Of a stretch of DNA of 64,000 bases, positions 8,387 through 16,823 are shown one piece after another (the stretch's first letter is position 1; the number at the start of each line of letters is the position of its first letter). Position numbers and translations under genes: made by a program. The stretch comes from Natrarchaeobius halalkaliphilus (GTDB taxonomy: Archaea > Halobacteriota > Halobacteria > Halobacteriales > Natrialbaceae), in NCBI RefSeq assembly GCF_003841485.1, contig NZ_REFY01000004.1, positions 248,001 through 312,000 of the forward strand. Reading direction: 5' to 3'. The notes under the pieces were generated by a model. The model had not been told where the DNA came from and ran no database searches. It saw only the letters and a program-made list of their open reading frames with translations.

Positions 8387-8541
8387 CTTCCCGTCTCTCG
8401 AACGGGACTTCCTGACTCGACGACGCGACTTGCACTCACTACACGCGACTCAAAAGAGCCACCGTTGGAAAGGACAGCGGTCGCATCTCCGCAGACGTAT
8501 CTTCGGCCAGTCCATTGCCTAGATTCTTCGCGTCGAAACAC
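8350..8541 (-). pseudogene. 3' remnant of IS200/IS605-family tnpB
   Basis: Only the last codons of a TnpB remain. The end reads SASRVVESGSP...VAAE, which aligns with the C-terminus of the copy at 12.7-13.9 kb (VSAKRVVESGSP...AIAAE). No RuvC motif or zinc ribbon is left, so the gene is dead. The open frame reaches 8541, but similarity is clear only from about 8480 downward. It lies upstream of the nitrite reductase gene on the opposite strand and marks the left side of an island whose right side is the other TnpB copy. Confidence 0.75.
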
Positions 8542-8821
8542 CCAAACGACTCCGTCTCAGCATCAGCCTCACCAGAACTCACCAACTCCACCCATCCTGT
8601 AGAATATTCCAATACGATTTATTTTCCTGGGTTTTCACCCCCTTATGTTATCTATATACCTAATATACTGGACGTATAAATACTCTCATCTCATTTATTT
8701 GGATTTTTTAAATACCAATATTTATCACCGATTGTCTGAACCACTCTACCAGGAAGAATCGGACAAACAAATAGCGTTCATCCGAAGTGGTGGATGAATG
8801 GCCTTCTAATATCAAAATATC
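8542..8821. other. AT-rich intergenic region upstream of nirA
   Basis: Much richer in A and T than the surroundings. It holds several overlapping TATA-like stretches (TATCTATATACCTAATATAC, GTATAAATA, TTTTTTAAATACC) between 8645 and 8725 and no credible reading frame. It probably contains the nirA promoter, which would give a leader of roughly 80-100 bases. The base composition suggests either a strong promoter or foreign DNA brought in with the flanking insertion elements. Confidence 0.55.
8777..8798. promoter_or_regulatory. Inverted repeat in the nirA leader
   Basis: TTCATCC and GGATGAA form a perfect 7-bp inverted repeat with an 8-base centre, ending 23 bases before the nirA ATG. It could be an operator for nitrogen-dependent control or an mRNA hairpin near the start. 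There is no further support. Confidence 0.35.
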
Positions 8822-10585
8822 ATGGCACACAAGAAAGAAGAATGGAAATCCGAGATGTACGGTGACGAAATTAGAGCGAAGATCGAGGAGTTCGCCGAGC
8901 GCGGCTGGGACGATATCCCCGAAGCGGAGCGTGAGAAGTGGTTCTCGCGATTCAAGTTCTGGGGGGTGTTCCACCACCGCAGCGGTCAAGAGTCGTATTT
9001 TATGATGCGGCTCACCAATTGCGGCGGGGTGCTCGAACCAGGACAATTTCGCGCAATCAGTGAAGTCTCCCGCGAGTACGCATCCGGTCCCGTGGAAAAC
9101 CCCGAATTCGGCGCCACCTGGATCGACTTCACGACCCGCCAGTCGATCCAGCTCCACTGGTTGAAGCTGGAGGACATTCCCGCGATCTGGGAGAAACTCG
9201 AGTCCGTTGGTGTCTCGTCCCGATCGGCAGGCGGTGATACGATGCGCAATATATCCGGCTGTCCCGTTGCCGGGAAGGCTGAAGAGTTCGTCGAGTCACG
9301 GCCGGTTCTCAATGAGATCCAGGAGACGATCCGCGAGGACGACGGCCTGAGTAACATGCCCCGAAAGTTCAACATCTCTGTCTCCGGCTGCCGCCAGGGT
9401 TGTGCCCAGGACGCGATCAACGATATCGGACTCGAACCAGCCCACAAGATGATCGACGGCGAGCACGTGGACGGATTTAACGTGCGGGTTGGCGGCGGAC
9501 TCGGCGGACGTGAACCGCGCGAGGCCCGACCGCTGGACATGTTCGTCCGGCCGGAGTACGCGGTCGAGACGGTCCGGGCGTTCGTGGAGCTCTATCACGA
9601 GGAGGGAAACAGGCAAAACCGAGCGAAGAACCGGGCCCGCTTCTTCGTCGACGACTGGGGAACCGACACCATTCGAGAGGAACTCGACGAGCGACTCGCC
9701 TTCGCCTTCGAGCCGGCCGGAACCGACTTTCGCGGCGAGTATACGTACAACGCCGGCAGACCCGCGGAATTCGGTTCACACGACCACGTCGGCGTCTACG
9801 ACCAGGCCGACGGGAGAAACTACGTCGGTCTCTCGGTGGCGGTCGGTCGGCTGCCGGCCGAAGAGGCGATCGACCTTGCCGACCTGGCAGACGAGTACGG
9901 TTCGGGCGAAGTACGACTCACTCGCCGGCAGAACCCCCTGATTATGGACGTACCGGACGACGAACTGGACGCCCTGCTTGCCGAGCCAATGCTGGAGAAA
10001 CACCAGCCGGAGCCGAACCCGTTTGTCAAGGGGACGATGGCGTGTACGGGTACGGAGTTCTGCTCGCTCGCGCTTACCGAGACGAAGGCCCGGACGGCCC
10101 GGCTGCTCCGGTGGCTCGGGGACAACGTCGAGGTGCCCGAGGACGTCGATCGAATTAAGCTCCACTACTCCGGCTGTACGGCCGACTGCGGGCAGGCTAT
10201 GACGGCTGACATCGGACTACAGGGCATGCGCGCCCGAAAGAATGGGGAGATGGTTGAGGCCGTGGACGTCGGCATCGGCGGTGGTATCGGCGAGAACCCG
10301 AGCTTCATCGAGTGGATCCGTCAGCGAGTGCCGGCGGACGAACTCCCCGGCCTGATCGCAAACCTCCTCGAGGCGTACGCCGCGCTCCGGACGGAGGGAC
10401 AGACGTTCCGCGAGTGGGTCGAGGCGACCGGCCACGAAACGATCGTCGAACTCGCTGAACCCGAGGAGGTCGTTGGCTACGAGGACCCCTGTTTGACCGA
10501 CGGCAAGCAGTCTTGGTACCCGTTCGCGGAGGGGGAGAGTCCGGCCCCGACGGCGGCCGACGGGACGCCGCTGACCTCCGATTGA
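8822..10585 (+). CDS. nirA: Ferredoxin-dependent assimilatory nitrite reductase
   Basis: Reduces nitrite to ammonium with six electrons from ferredoxin, using siroheme coupled to a 4Fe-4S cluster. The 587-residue protein has the two-fold repeated layout of the nitrite/sulfite reductase family: ferredoxin-like half-domains (about 40-130 and 320-395) alternate with the siroheme domains. The cluster cysteines are in CTGTEFCSLA (about residues 405-412) and SGCTADCGQAM (about 450-455). The degenerate N-terminal counterpart SGCRQGCAQDAIND is also present. Sulfite reductase is the alternative, but the neighbouring NarK-type transporter favours nitrite. The stop is followed after 2 bases by the next gene, so the two form an operon. 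Confidence 0.9.
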   Translation: MAHKKEEWKSEMYGDEIRAKIEEFAERGWDDIPEAEREKWFSRFKFWGVFHHRSGQESYFMMRLTNCGGVLEPGQFRAISEVSREYASGPVENPEFGATWIDFTTRQSIQLHWLKLEDIPAIWEKLESVGVSSRSAGGDTMRNISGCPVAGKAEEFVESRPVLNEIQETIREDDGLSNMPRKFNISVSGCRQGCAQDAINDIGLEPAHKMIDGEHVDGFNVRVGGGLGGREPREARPLDMFVRPEYAVETVRAFVELYHEEGNRQNRAKNRARFFVDDWGTDTIREELDERLAFAFEPAGTDFRGEYTYNAGRPAEFGSHDHVGVYDQADGRNYVGLSVAVGRLPAEEAIDLADLADEYGSGEVRLTRRQNPLIMDVPDDELDALLAEPMLEKHQPEPNPFVKGTMACTGTEFCSLALTETKARTARLLRWLGDNVEVPEDVDRIKLHYSGCTADCGQAMTADIGLQGMRARKNGEMVEAVDVGIGGGIGENPSFIEWIRQRVPADELPGLIANLLEAYAALRTEGQTFREWVEATGHETIVELAEPEEVVGYEDPCLTDGKQSWYPFAEGESPAPTAADGTPLTSD

Positions 10586-10587
10586 GT

Positions 10588-10884
10588 ATGACCGGTCGAA
10601 TATTGGACGTCACGGCGCACACCACGTTCGATTACCTTGAGGTGCAGGCGATCGGAAACGGCTGGATTGACGAGACGGTCGGCGTTCTCGACGTAGAATC
10701 ACCACGAGGTAAACGGACGGTTACATTCGGGTTGGAATCCGATCCTGCGGATCTCCATCACATCGAACATCACGCGGAGTCCGTCACACTGACACCCGAC
10801 CAAGCACGGTCGCTCGCCGAAGAGCTGCGAGAAGCCGCTTCGGCCGCCGAACGAGGTGACGCGATGTCGAGTAGACGGCGATAG
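10588..10884 (+). CDS. Small protein between nirA and narK, DUF6360-like
   Basis: A 98-residue soluble acidic protein. The first half forms alternating strands (MTGRILDVTAHTTFDYLEVQ, VGVLDVESPRGKRTVTFGLE) and the second half is helical (LTPDQARSLAEELREAA). It recalls a small haloarchaeal family that I know as DUF6360, but I am not certain of the match. Its ATG lies 2 bases after the nirA stop and its stop 57 bases before narK, so it is probably co-expressed with nitrite reduction. No catalytic or metal-binding motif is visible. Confidence 0.75.
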   Translation: MTGRILDVTAHTTFDYLEVQAIGNGWIDETVGVLDVESPRGKRTVTFGLESDPADLHHIEHHAESVTLTPDQARSLAEELREAASAAERGDAMSSRRR

Positions 10885-10941
10885 GATGAACCGAGAAACC
10901 GTCTCCTGAGACGACGCGAATCCACACAGATAGAGGCAACT

Positions 10942-12318
10942 ATGGACAACGGAGTACTGGAGGACTGGAATCCCGAAGACGAATCGTTCTGGAACGAACA
11001 AGGTAAGCGTATCGCGTGGCGAAACCTCACGGTTTCAGTGTTCACGCTGTTCCTCTCGTTCGCGATCTGGGTACTGTGGAGCCTGATCGTCGTATATCTC
11101 CCAGAGGCTGGTTTCACCTACTCGGAAAGTCAATTGTTCCTGCTTATCGCGATCCCGTCGCTCGTGGGTGCGACGGGACGGCTCGCGTATTCGTTCGTCG
11201 TCCCGATCTTCGGGGGCCGTCGCTGGAACGCGTTCGCTACCGCGACCCTGTTGATCCCGGCGATCGGGATCGGCTTCGCCGTCCAGAACCCGAATACGCC
11301 GTTCTGGATCATGGCGGTACTGGCGGCGACTGCCGGTTTCGGCGGGGCGAACTTCAGTTCCAGCATGGACCACATCGCGTATTTCTTCCCCAAACGGGAT
11401 GAGGGGACCGCACTCGGGATCAACGCCGGGATCGGCAACGTCGGCGTAAGTGCCGCCCAGTTCCTCGTACCCGTCGTCATCTTCCTGGGAGCGTTCGACG
11501 GGTTCGGCGGTGCCACCCAGACGTACGTCACCGGTAATCCCGGTGAACAGTCGATGTGGCTGCAGAACGCTGGCTTCGTCTGGGTTCCATTTATCTTGGT
11601 TGGTACCGTTGCCTCGTACCTGTGGATGAACGACATCGCCAACGTCGAGGCGAACTTCGGGGAGCAACTGACGATCCTGACGGAGAAACACAACTGGATC
11701 ATGTGCTGGCTGTACACCGGGACGTTCGGCTCCTTCCTCGGATACGCGACCGCGTTCCCGCTGTTGACGAGCATCCAGTTCCCAGGGCGGAACGTCGCAC
11801 TGTTCGCGTTCGCGGGCCCGCTGGTCGGCGCACTCGTCCGGCCGCCGGGCGGCTGGCTCGCCGATCGTCTCGGCGGCGCGCGGGTGACGCTCTGGGTGTT
11901 CGTGACGATGGCGATCGGAACCGGTCTCGTTATCTACTTCATGATCGAGGGGATCTTCTGGGGCTTCTTCGCGGCGTTCATACTGCTGTTTCTCGCTAGC
12001 GGAATCGGTAACGGATCGACGTTCAAGATGGTCCCGGTAATCTTTCGGAAACAGCACCTTCGTGAGGTAAACGAGGACGATTCCGAAGCCCAGAAGAAGG
12101 CACACTCACGTGCCGAACTGGAAGCGGGAAGTGTCCTCGGGTTCAGCGGTGGGATCGGCGCGTACGGCGGGTTCTTCATCCCACAGGGATTCAGCACGTC
12201 AGTGGAGTTAACCCAGGCGACGACCGCAGCGATGGGGGCATTCCTGGCGTTCTACCTTTCGTGTATCCTGATCACCTGGTACTACTACGAGCGCGCTGGA
12301 GCAGAAGTACCCTGTTGA
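10942..12318 (+). CDS. narK: NarK/NasA-type nitrate/nitrite MFS transporter
   Basis: A 458-residue integral membrane protein with about 12 transmembrane helices. It moves nitrate and/or nitrite across the cell membrane. It carries glycine-rich segments resembling the nitrate-porter signatures, GFGGANFSSSM (about residues 133-143) and FSGGIGAYGGFF (about 400-411). The MFS loop motif appears as PPGGWLADRLGG (about 298-309). It lies at the end of the nirA operon, consistent with uptake of the substrate. The window holds no nitrate reductase or molybdopterin-guanine gene beside it, so nitrite uptake, or a nitrate reductase encoded elsewhere, are both possible. Confidence 0.88.
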   Translation: MDNGVLEDWNPEDESFWNEQGKRIAWRNLTVSVFTLFLSFAIWVLWSLIVVYLPEAGFTYSESQLFLLIAIPSLVGATGRLAYSFVVPIFGGRRWNAFATATLLIPAIGIGFAVQNPNTPFWIMAVLAATAGFGGANFSSSMDHIAYFFPKRDEGTALGINAGIGNVGVSAAQFLVPVVIFLGAFDGFGGATQTYVTGNPGEQSMWLQNAGFVWVPFILVGTVASYLWMNDIANVEANFGEQLTILTEKHNWIMCWLYTGTFGSFLGYATAFPLLTSIQFPGRNVALFAFAGPLVGALVRPPGGWLADRLGGARVTLWVFVTMAIGTGLVIYFMIEGIFWGFFAAFILLFLASGIGNGSTFKMVPVIFRKQHLREVNEDDSEAQKKAHSRAELEAGSVLGFSGGIGAYGGFFIPQGFSTSVELTQATTAAMGAFLAFYLSCILITWYYYERAGAEVPC

Positions 12319-12323
12319 GTCGC

Positions 12324-12344
12324 GACTCCCACTATCGTGGGTCA
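12324..12344 (+). terminator. Hairpin after narK
   Basis: GACTCCCAC and GTGGGTCAC form an imperfect stem around TATC, starting 5 bases after the narK stop. It may end or stabilise the nirA-narK transcript. There is no run of T immediately after it, so a terminator role is uncertain. Confidence 0.35.
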
Positions 12345-12386
12345 CACCACTCAAGACGAAACGGGAGGGGTACACGGTCTTGCTCC

Positions 12387-12609
12387 ATGTCTTTCAGATG
12401 GTTTGTCGATGCTATTTTTAATCTCACAGAGGACGTAGATCTCTTCGAGCCGGAAACAGCGAAGAACAATACGAGCCCAGCGATCGAACCCACCAGTTGA
12501 GAACGAAGTTGAGACGCTGACCCTCGTGGATTTTACCAGAGATGAGGCGAGAAGGGCCCCTTCCTCAAGGAGTGAACGAGTAGAGCGGAGTGAGCGAGTA
12601 GGGAGGGGA
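12387..12609 (+). pseudogene. Possible decayed reading frame, unidentified
   Basis: A 37-codon frame (MSFRWFVDAIFNLTEDVDLF...IEPTS) ends at 12500. In the +1 frame the text continues as VENEVETLTLVDFTRDEARR and then becomes RS/ER-rich until a stop near 12609. The acidic, haloarchaea-like style of both pieces and their direct junction suggest one gene broken by a frameshift. I cannot name it. It lies in the gap between narK and the tnpB copy and may have been damaged when that element inserted. Confidence 0.3.
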
Positions 12610-12669
12610 TGAATCGTCGTACGAATGTCAAACAATTAAATAATAATACCTCGTAACTACGAGACAGCG

Positions 12670-13919
12670 ATGGAGTACAGTCACCGCTACGCTGCCGACC
12701 CAATCCAGCCAATAGCGGAGCGACTGGAACACCACATCGACATTCATCGCCAAGCCTACAACTACACCCGATACGAATACGAACACGGAGACGCTGACAC
12801 CATCGCCTCCGCGTACAAACACCACTACAGGCTCCCAGACTGGAAAGACGAGTTTCCCCTCTTCTCAGAGGTCAACTCGAAGGCGCTACAACGAACTGTT
12901 ACACGGTTCTATCAGAACCTCTCGACCCTCTCAGAGCAGAAGAAAAATGGGAACAACGTTGGGTGGCTCACGTGGAAATCGCCGACGGAGTTCCAGAGTA
13001 TGACGTCTCGCAGTCTGGCTTCGAACTCAAAAACACGAGTGGTCACACTGCAACGCTCTGGCTCTCCAAAATCGGCGACATCCAGATTCGTTATCACCGC
13101 GAAATCCCCGACGAAGCCACTATCAAGGAAGTCACGGTGAAGAAAGAAACGACGGATGAATGGTTCGTCTCGTTCGGTCTCGAAACCGACGACGAAGACT
13201 TACCCGAGAAACCCGACGTAGACTCGCTCGATACGAGCAATAGTATCGGAATTGACCTCGGAATCCTCAATTACATCCACACAACAGATGGTCTCAGCGT
13301 AGACTGGCTCGATCTCGATGAAGAGTACGAGCGATTGCGCCGAGAGCAACGCAAACTCTCTCAGAAAGAAGACGGGTCGAACAACCGGGAAAAGCAGCGC
13401 GTCGAGGTTGCAACGATCAAGCGTCGGATTCGGCGGAAAGTACTGGACTACCAGCAGAAGTTGACGACGTGGCTCGTCCGTGAGTACGATGGCGTATTCG
13501 TCGAGGACTTAGACGTGAAGCCACTGCTTGAGGACTCGCACACCGCTCGCAACAAGCAGGATGCCGCGTGGCGGCAGTTCATCACGTTGCTCGACTACAA
13601 GGCAGAGTTGTATGGTGTCCACGTCGTGCAAGTCGAGCCCCACGGGACGACGAAAGAATGCGCGTCGTGTGGGGCTGAAACTGAGAAGCCGATTTGGGTG
13701 CGGGAGCATTCGTGTCCATCGTGCGGGTTTGAGTGTGACCGTGACGCGAACGCAGCGTTGAATGTCTTGCACCGCGGTTTCGAAGAGCTAGGGCTGGGAT
13801 GGCCCGAATCCACGCCTGTGGAGACTGCGCTCCCTACGGACACTGCAGTAGTGTCTGCAAAGCGCGTCGTTGAATCAGGAAGCCCCATCCTCACTGAAGC
13901 CGCTATCGCGGCTGAGTAG
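12670..13919 (+). pseudogene. tnpB: IS200/IS605-type TnpB (IS1341-like), single-base frameshift
   Basis: An RNA-guided nuclease homologue of about 415 codons. The first part (from 12670) runs to about 13006 in one frame, ending KSPTEFQSMT. The expected continuation (QSGFELKNTSG...) is in another frame from about 13007, so one base is missing; inserting one base between ACGT and CTCG would give ...QSMT-Y-SQSGF. Everything downstream is intact: RuvC-I Asp in GIDLGI, RuvC-II Glu in VFVEDLDV, zinc-ribbon cysteines CASCGAE and CPSCGFEC, and RuvC-III Asp in CDRDANAALN. It is a recent break or a sequencing error. No tnpA is adjacent. Confidence 0.88.
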
Positions 13920-13934
13920 GGTGGGGTAGTTCAC
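13883..13934 (+). ncRNA. Putative omega-RNA 3' scaffold at tnpB end
   Basis: A nested hairpin spans the tnpB stop: outer stem CCCCATCCT / AGGGTGGGG, inner stem AGCCGC / GCGGCT around TATC, followed by GTAGTTCAC, the likely right end of the element. The fold is shared with the relic at 8345-8386 although the stem bases differ. In IS200/IS605 elements the guide RNA is made from this region and the guide is the sequence just beyond the right end (here from about 13935). The 5' end of the RNA cannot be set from sequence. Confidence 0.5.
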
Positions 13935-14244
13935 CGTTTGTTCTCGGCAATAGACGTTCTAACCAGTCGCTTCAGAAGTGCTAAATTCAGCTTATCTGTA
14001 TCTTCTTGCTCGCACCACACTATAAGTATCGTCAACTTATGACGATAGGTGTTGATCGTTCAATCTGCTCGTTCGTTACGTCGGTCTTACAGGTATGTCG
14101 AAAGGGACGCTTATATATTCCCACAACCTCCCGACCGAACACTCGTCCTGAAAGGGAGATGCTACTCGGAGTTCCAGCGATACGATCCGCTCGGTCAGTG
14201 AGTCCGTACTCGATCTACCGTATTTCTGCTAAATACACCAGTAG
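13935..14244. other. Intergenic region between tnpB and the histidine kinase
   Basis: There is no convincing gene. It holds a perfect 8-bp palindrome (14027-14047), a TATA-like CTTATATATTCCC near 14109-14121 with no credible reading frame after it, and sequence presumably carried beyond the insertion-element end. An unannotated small RNA is conceivable but not supported. Confidence 0.4.
14027..14047. promoter_or_regulatory. Perfect palindrome, possible operator
   Basis: TATCGTCA and TGACGATA are perfect inverted repeats around ACTTA. The dyad resembles a binding site for a dimeric regulator, but no gene starts just downstream, so its target is unclear. Confidence 0.3.
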
Positions 14245-15297
14245 TCACGAGTCGGCAGATTCGTGTCTGATTTTTGGCAATCCAATTCTGACGGTATTTC
14301 CCCTCGGCGTGTTCTCCTCAAAAGCCAGTTCGCCGCCGAGAGAATCGACGCACCACTTGATGACCCAGAGGCCAACGCCAGAACCGTGGTACGTACTATC
14401 AACGATCGACTCATCCCGGAGGACGTCGATTTCAACGTCCGGAATTGAAGGTCCGTTGTCGGCGATAGAAATGATACCCAGACCGTTCCTGGGGTCGGTC
14501 TCTGTCGTTATCTCCACCTTCGGTGGATCCCTGTCGTTGTGCTCGACTGCGTTTTCGATTGCGTTTTCGATCGCATGCTCGAGGCTTCGATCCGCGCTTA
14601 CCCAGACTCCCGAGTTCAGGTTGACCGTTATATCAGCAGACGGGTACTCAGATTTGGCCTGTACGGCGTGCATCTGTGCGAGATTTCGAAGGTTAGTCGG
14701 CTCTCGATGAGTCGCATCCGGTTGGACGACGTTTTCGATCTGGTCGAGAGAATCGCTCAATGAGCCGACCTCTGTAGCGATATCCAGAATCGTATCGATC
14801 TCCTTTTCGACCTGTTCGTTTTCGATCGCTCCTTTAACCCGGTCAGCATATCCCAGAAGAACGTTCATATCGTTTCTGAGATTGTGGCGGATAACCCGAT
14901 TCAACAGTCTGAGCAGATGTTCACGTGCCCTGTACTCGGTAACGTCGTTGATCTCAGCGAGGACGTATGGCACGTCTTCGATCTCCGTACGTGTCAGTTG
15001 AACGGTGACCCACCGATATTCTCCGTTTGCGCGTTCGATTTTCCAATCGAATGTCTGGGGCGAACCGTTTGCGGCTGCTCGAATCCGATGAACCGCCTTC
15101 TCCTGAGTGAACGTCGTGGATGGGGCCGTATAGTCTTCGACGGTCATTTCTCGAAGCTCGGCCGTGGAATATCCGTATAATTGTTCCAGCCGACTGTTCA
15201 CGTTGAGAACGGCACCCGATTCCGGATCGTGTATCGTGATACCGGTGTCCAGTTCTTTCAAAACGGACGGTAGTTCTACACACTCCGTTTCTGTCAT
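14245..15297 (-). CDS. PAS-domain sensor histidine kinase
   Basis: A 350-residue cytoplasmic kinase without membrane segments. A PAS domain occupies about residues 10-130 (TGITIHDPESGAVLNVNSRL, ending YVLAEINDVTEYRAREHLL). The phosphoacceptor helix contains HNLRNDMNVLLGYADRV (His about 146). The catalytic domain has the N box ENAIENAVEH, the G1 box IADNGPSIP and the G2 box GSGVGLWVIKWC. It senses an unknown signal, and no response regulator gene is adjacent. A GATACTATAT box 28 bases upstream of the ATG at 15297 supports this start as leaderless. Confidence 0.93.
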   Translation of the reverse strand: MTETECVELPSVLKELDTGITIHDPESGAVLNVNSRLEQLYGYSTAELREMTVEDYTAPSTTFTQEKAVHRIRAAANGSPQTFDWKIERANGEYRWVTVQLTRTEIEDVPYVLAEINDVTEYRAREHLLRLLNRVIRHNLRNDMNVLLGYADRVKGAIENEQVEKEIDTILDIATEVGSLSDSLDQIENVVQPDATHREPTNLRNLAQMHAVQAKSEYPSADITVNLNSGVWVSADRSLEHAIENAIENAVEHNDRDPPKVEITTETDPRNGLGIISIADNGPSIPDVEIDVLRDESIVDSTYHGSGVGLWVIKWCVDSLGGELAFEENTPRGNTVRIGLPKIRHESADS

Positions 15298-15868
15298 ATA
15301 CGGAAATTGTGATCAATCGGATATAGTATCCACTCCAAACATGTTTGGTACGCGAGTAATTGTTGGACGACGTATATTTTCAGAGGGCGAGGTGACGCGT
15401 GCTCCCGCCCAAACGGAGGCTGAAATCCAACAGATTGATACTGACCGACCAGTTAGTCAGCACGCCCGGAGCGATTCAAACGCCAATCCCAACCATCTAC
15501 CCACCCACTCCGGGCTACCACTGGTAGACGACACGGGTCGTTCGACCCGTGGGCCCCTCTCAACCTCGAGAACCGTGCCGTTAGCATGTGAATTAGTAGC
15601 AATATTTATTATCGCGCGTGAGAATGTGCGAACTGCTCGGGGATTGGGGGTACACCACAGATCACGTCATCCGATCGTTGCCAATTCATCCGTTCGTGAC
15701 CGAATTACCCCCCGAGCACCGTTCGAACGAACTACTATCAGTCAGTTTTGGTGTGACCGAACGGTCTGGCCTGTACCGGTGTGCGTTCCGGCAGTTCGAG
15801 GAAGACCAACCCTTGAGTGCGACCGACGGGTAGAAAAACACTTGAGGACGAGTCCCGACCGATATCCC
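15298..15868. other. Long spacer between divergent genes
   Basis: It holds the histidine-kinase promoter (minus-strand TATA near 15322-15331) and a strong hairpin CACGGGTC / GACCCGTG (15532-15551). A frame from 15618/15624 to 15833 could encode 69-71 residues (MCELLGDWGYTTDHVIRS...) after a TATA-like ATATTTATTA. Its third codon positions are much less GC-rich than in real genes here, so I do not call it a gene. The 3' part is the YkgJ upstream region. Confidence 0.5.
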
Positions 15869-16381
15869 GTGAGCGCTGACGTCTCGCGGCGCGTCGAAGT
15901 CTATCCCGGTCGAACGGTCACCGTCGAGTTCGACCCGACCCTCACGTTCGAGTGCGTCGACGACTGTACCTGGTGTTGTCACCACGGGGTCTTGCTCTAC
16001 GATCGGGATCTGATCGGACTCGCACAGCGAGCCAATCTCGCGGAGACGACCACGGAGTTCCGCGGCGAGAAGTTCGTCACTCGCGAGAACAAAGACCGAG
16101 AGGATCACGTCTCCGGGGACGGCCGTGCCTGTGCCTTCCTTCGCGATGACGGCCTCTGTACGCTCCACCTCGAGGAGGACTGGAAACCAACCCGGTGTTC
16201 GGTCTTTCCCCTCGGGGTCTGGCTCGAGGACGACGGTCTTCACGTCGATATCCGGGAGTCCGCACACGACCACTGCGACGGGTTGAACGTCAGCCAGCGG
16301 CGCGTGATCGACAATCTCGAGGCGTTTTTGCCCGAGTTACTCTGGGAGCTCGACGACCCCGACTCGAACCGGGAACTCTAG
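15869..16381 (+). CDS. YkgJ-family cysteine-cluster protein
   Basis: A 170-residue protein of the YkgJ (CxxCxxxxCC-type zinc/iron chelatase-like) family. The N-terminal cluster is FECVDDCTWCCHHGV (cysteines at about residues 29-37). Further conserved cysteines are in CAFLRDDGLCTLH and PTRCSVFPLGVW, the usual C-x-F-L...C-x-I...P-x-x-C-x-x-F/Y-P ending of the family. The cysteines probably bind a metal or Fe-S cluster; the substrate is unknown. GTG at 15869 is chosen because the family similarity begins just after it; the frame runs open far upstream without homology. Confidence 0.85.
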   Translation: MSADVSRRVEVYPGRTVTVEFDPTLTFECVDDCTWCCHHGVLLYDRDLIGLAQRANLAETTTEFRGEKFVTRENKDREDHVSGDGRACAFLRDDGLCTLHLEEDWKPTRCSVFPLGVWLEDDGLHVDIRESAHDHCDGLNVSQRRVIDNLEAFLPELLWELDDPDSNREL

Positions 16382-16509
16382 TGGAGAACTACTCGCCAGA
16401 CGATCTGTATCACGCGACGGCTACAACGCGGCCAGCACACCCGGATCGATAGCATACGTTAGAGAGGACGCTCGAGACCACGACAAACGCTACCGTTCCT
16501 CTCCGATGA

Positions 16510-16516
16510 TTTAAAC
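16510..16516 (+). promoter_or_regulatory. TATA box of the aIF-1A gene
   Basis: TTTAAA is centred 27 bases before the GTG at 16539, the distance expected for a leaderless archaeal transcript. It supports GTG as the start codon. Confidence 0.55.
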
Positions 16517-16538
16517 GTATGGTCTGCGTAGTGAGAGT

Positions 16539-16823
16539 GTGACAGAAGAATCCGGGCGGCGGAACCTCCGCATGCCCAACAGCGATGAAGTATTCGCCGT
16601 CGTAACCGAACACCTCGGTGGCAACCACGTCCGCCTCCGCTGTCAGGACGGCGAGGAGCGGCTCGGCCGAATCCCCGGCCGAATGAAATACCGAACCTGG
16701 ATCGAGCAAGACGACATCGTCGTCGCTGAACCCTGGGATTGGCAGGACGAAAAGGCCACGATCGAGTGGCGCTACACCGGTCAGGACGCGGATCAGCTCC
16801 GACGCGAAGGCCACATCGACTGA
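16539..16823 (+). CDS. eif1a: Translation initiation factor aIF-1A
   Basis: A 94-residue protein of the eIF-1A (bacterial IF1-like) family, which binds the A site of the small ribosomal subunit and helps place initiator tRNA. It has a basic N-terminus ([19 protein letters not shown]) and an S1/OB fold: [20 protein letters not shown], then [20 protein letters not shown], the family's PWD signature. The length is normal. GTG at 16539 follows a TATA box at leaderless spacing. It is a monocistronic housekeeping gene between YkgJ and DUF2339. Confidence 0.96.
   Translation: MTEESGRRNLRMPNSDEVFAVVTEHLGGNHVRLRCQDGEERLGRIPGRMKYRTWIEQDDIVVAEPWDWQDEKATIEWRYTGQDADQLRREGHID

Noticed and set aside
12963-13919. 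Independent 318-residue protein starting at an internal codon
   Set aside because: Its text is the continuation of the tnpB frame begun at 12670; the break is a single missing base.
15618-15833. A 71-codon frame upstream of the YkgJ gene, after a TATA-like element
   Set aside because: Its third codon positions are far less GC-rich than in real genes here, it has no recognisable similarity, and the spacer is otherwise regulatory. It is mentioned only in the spacer description.
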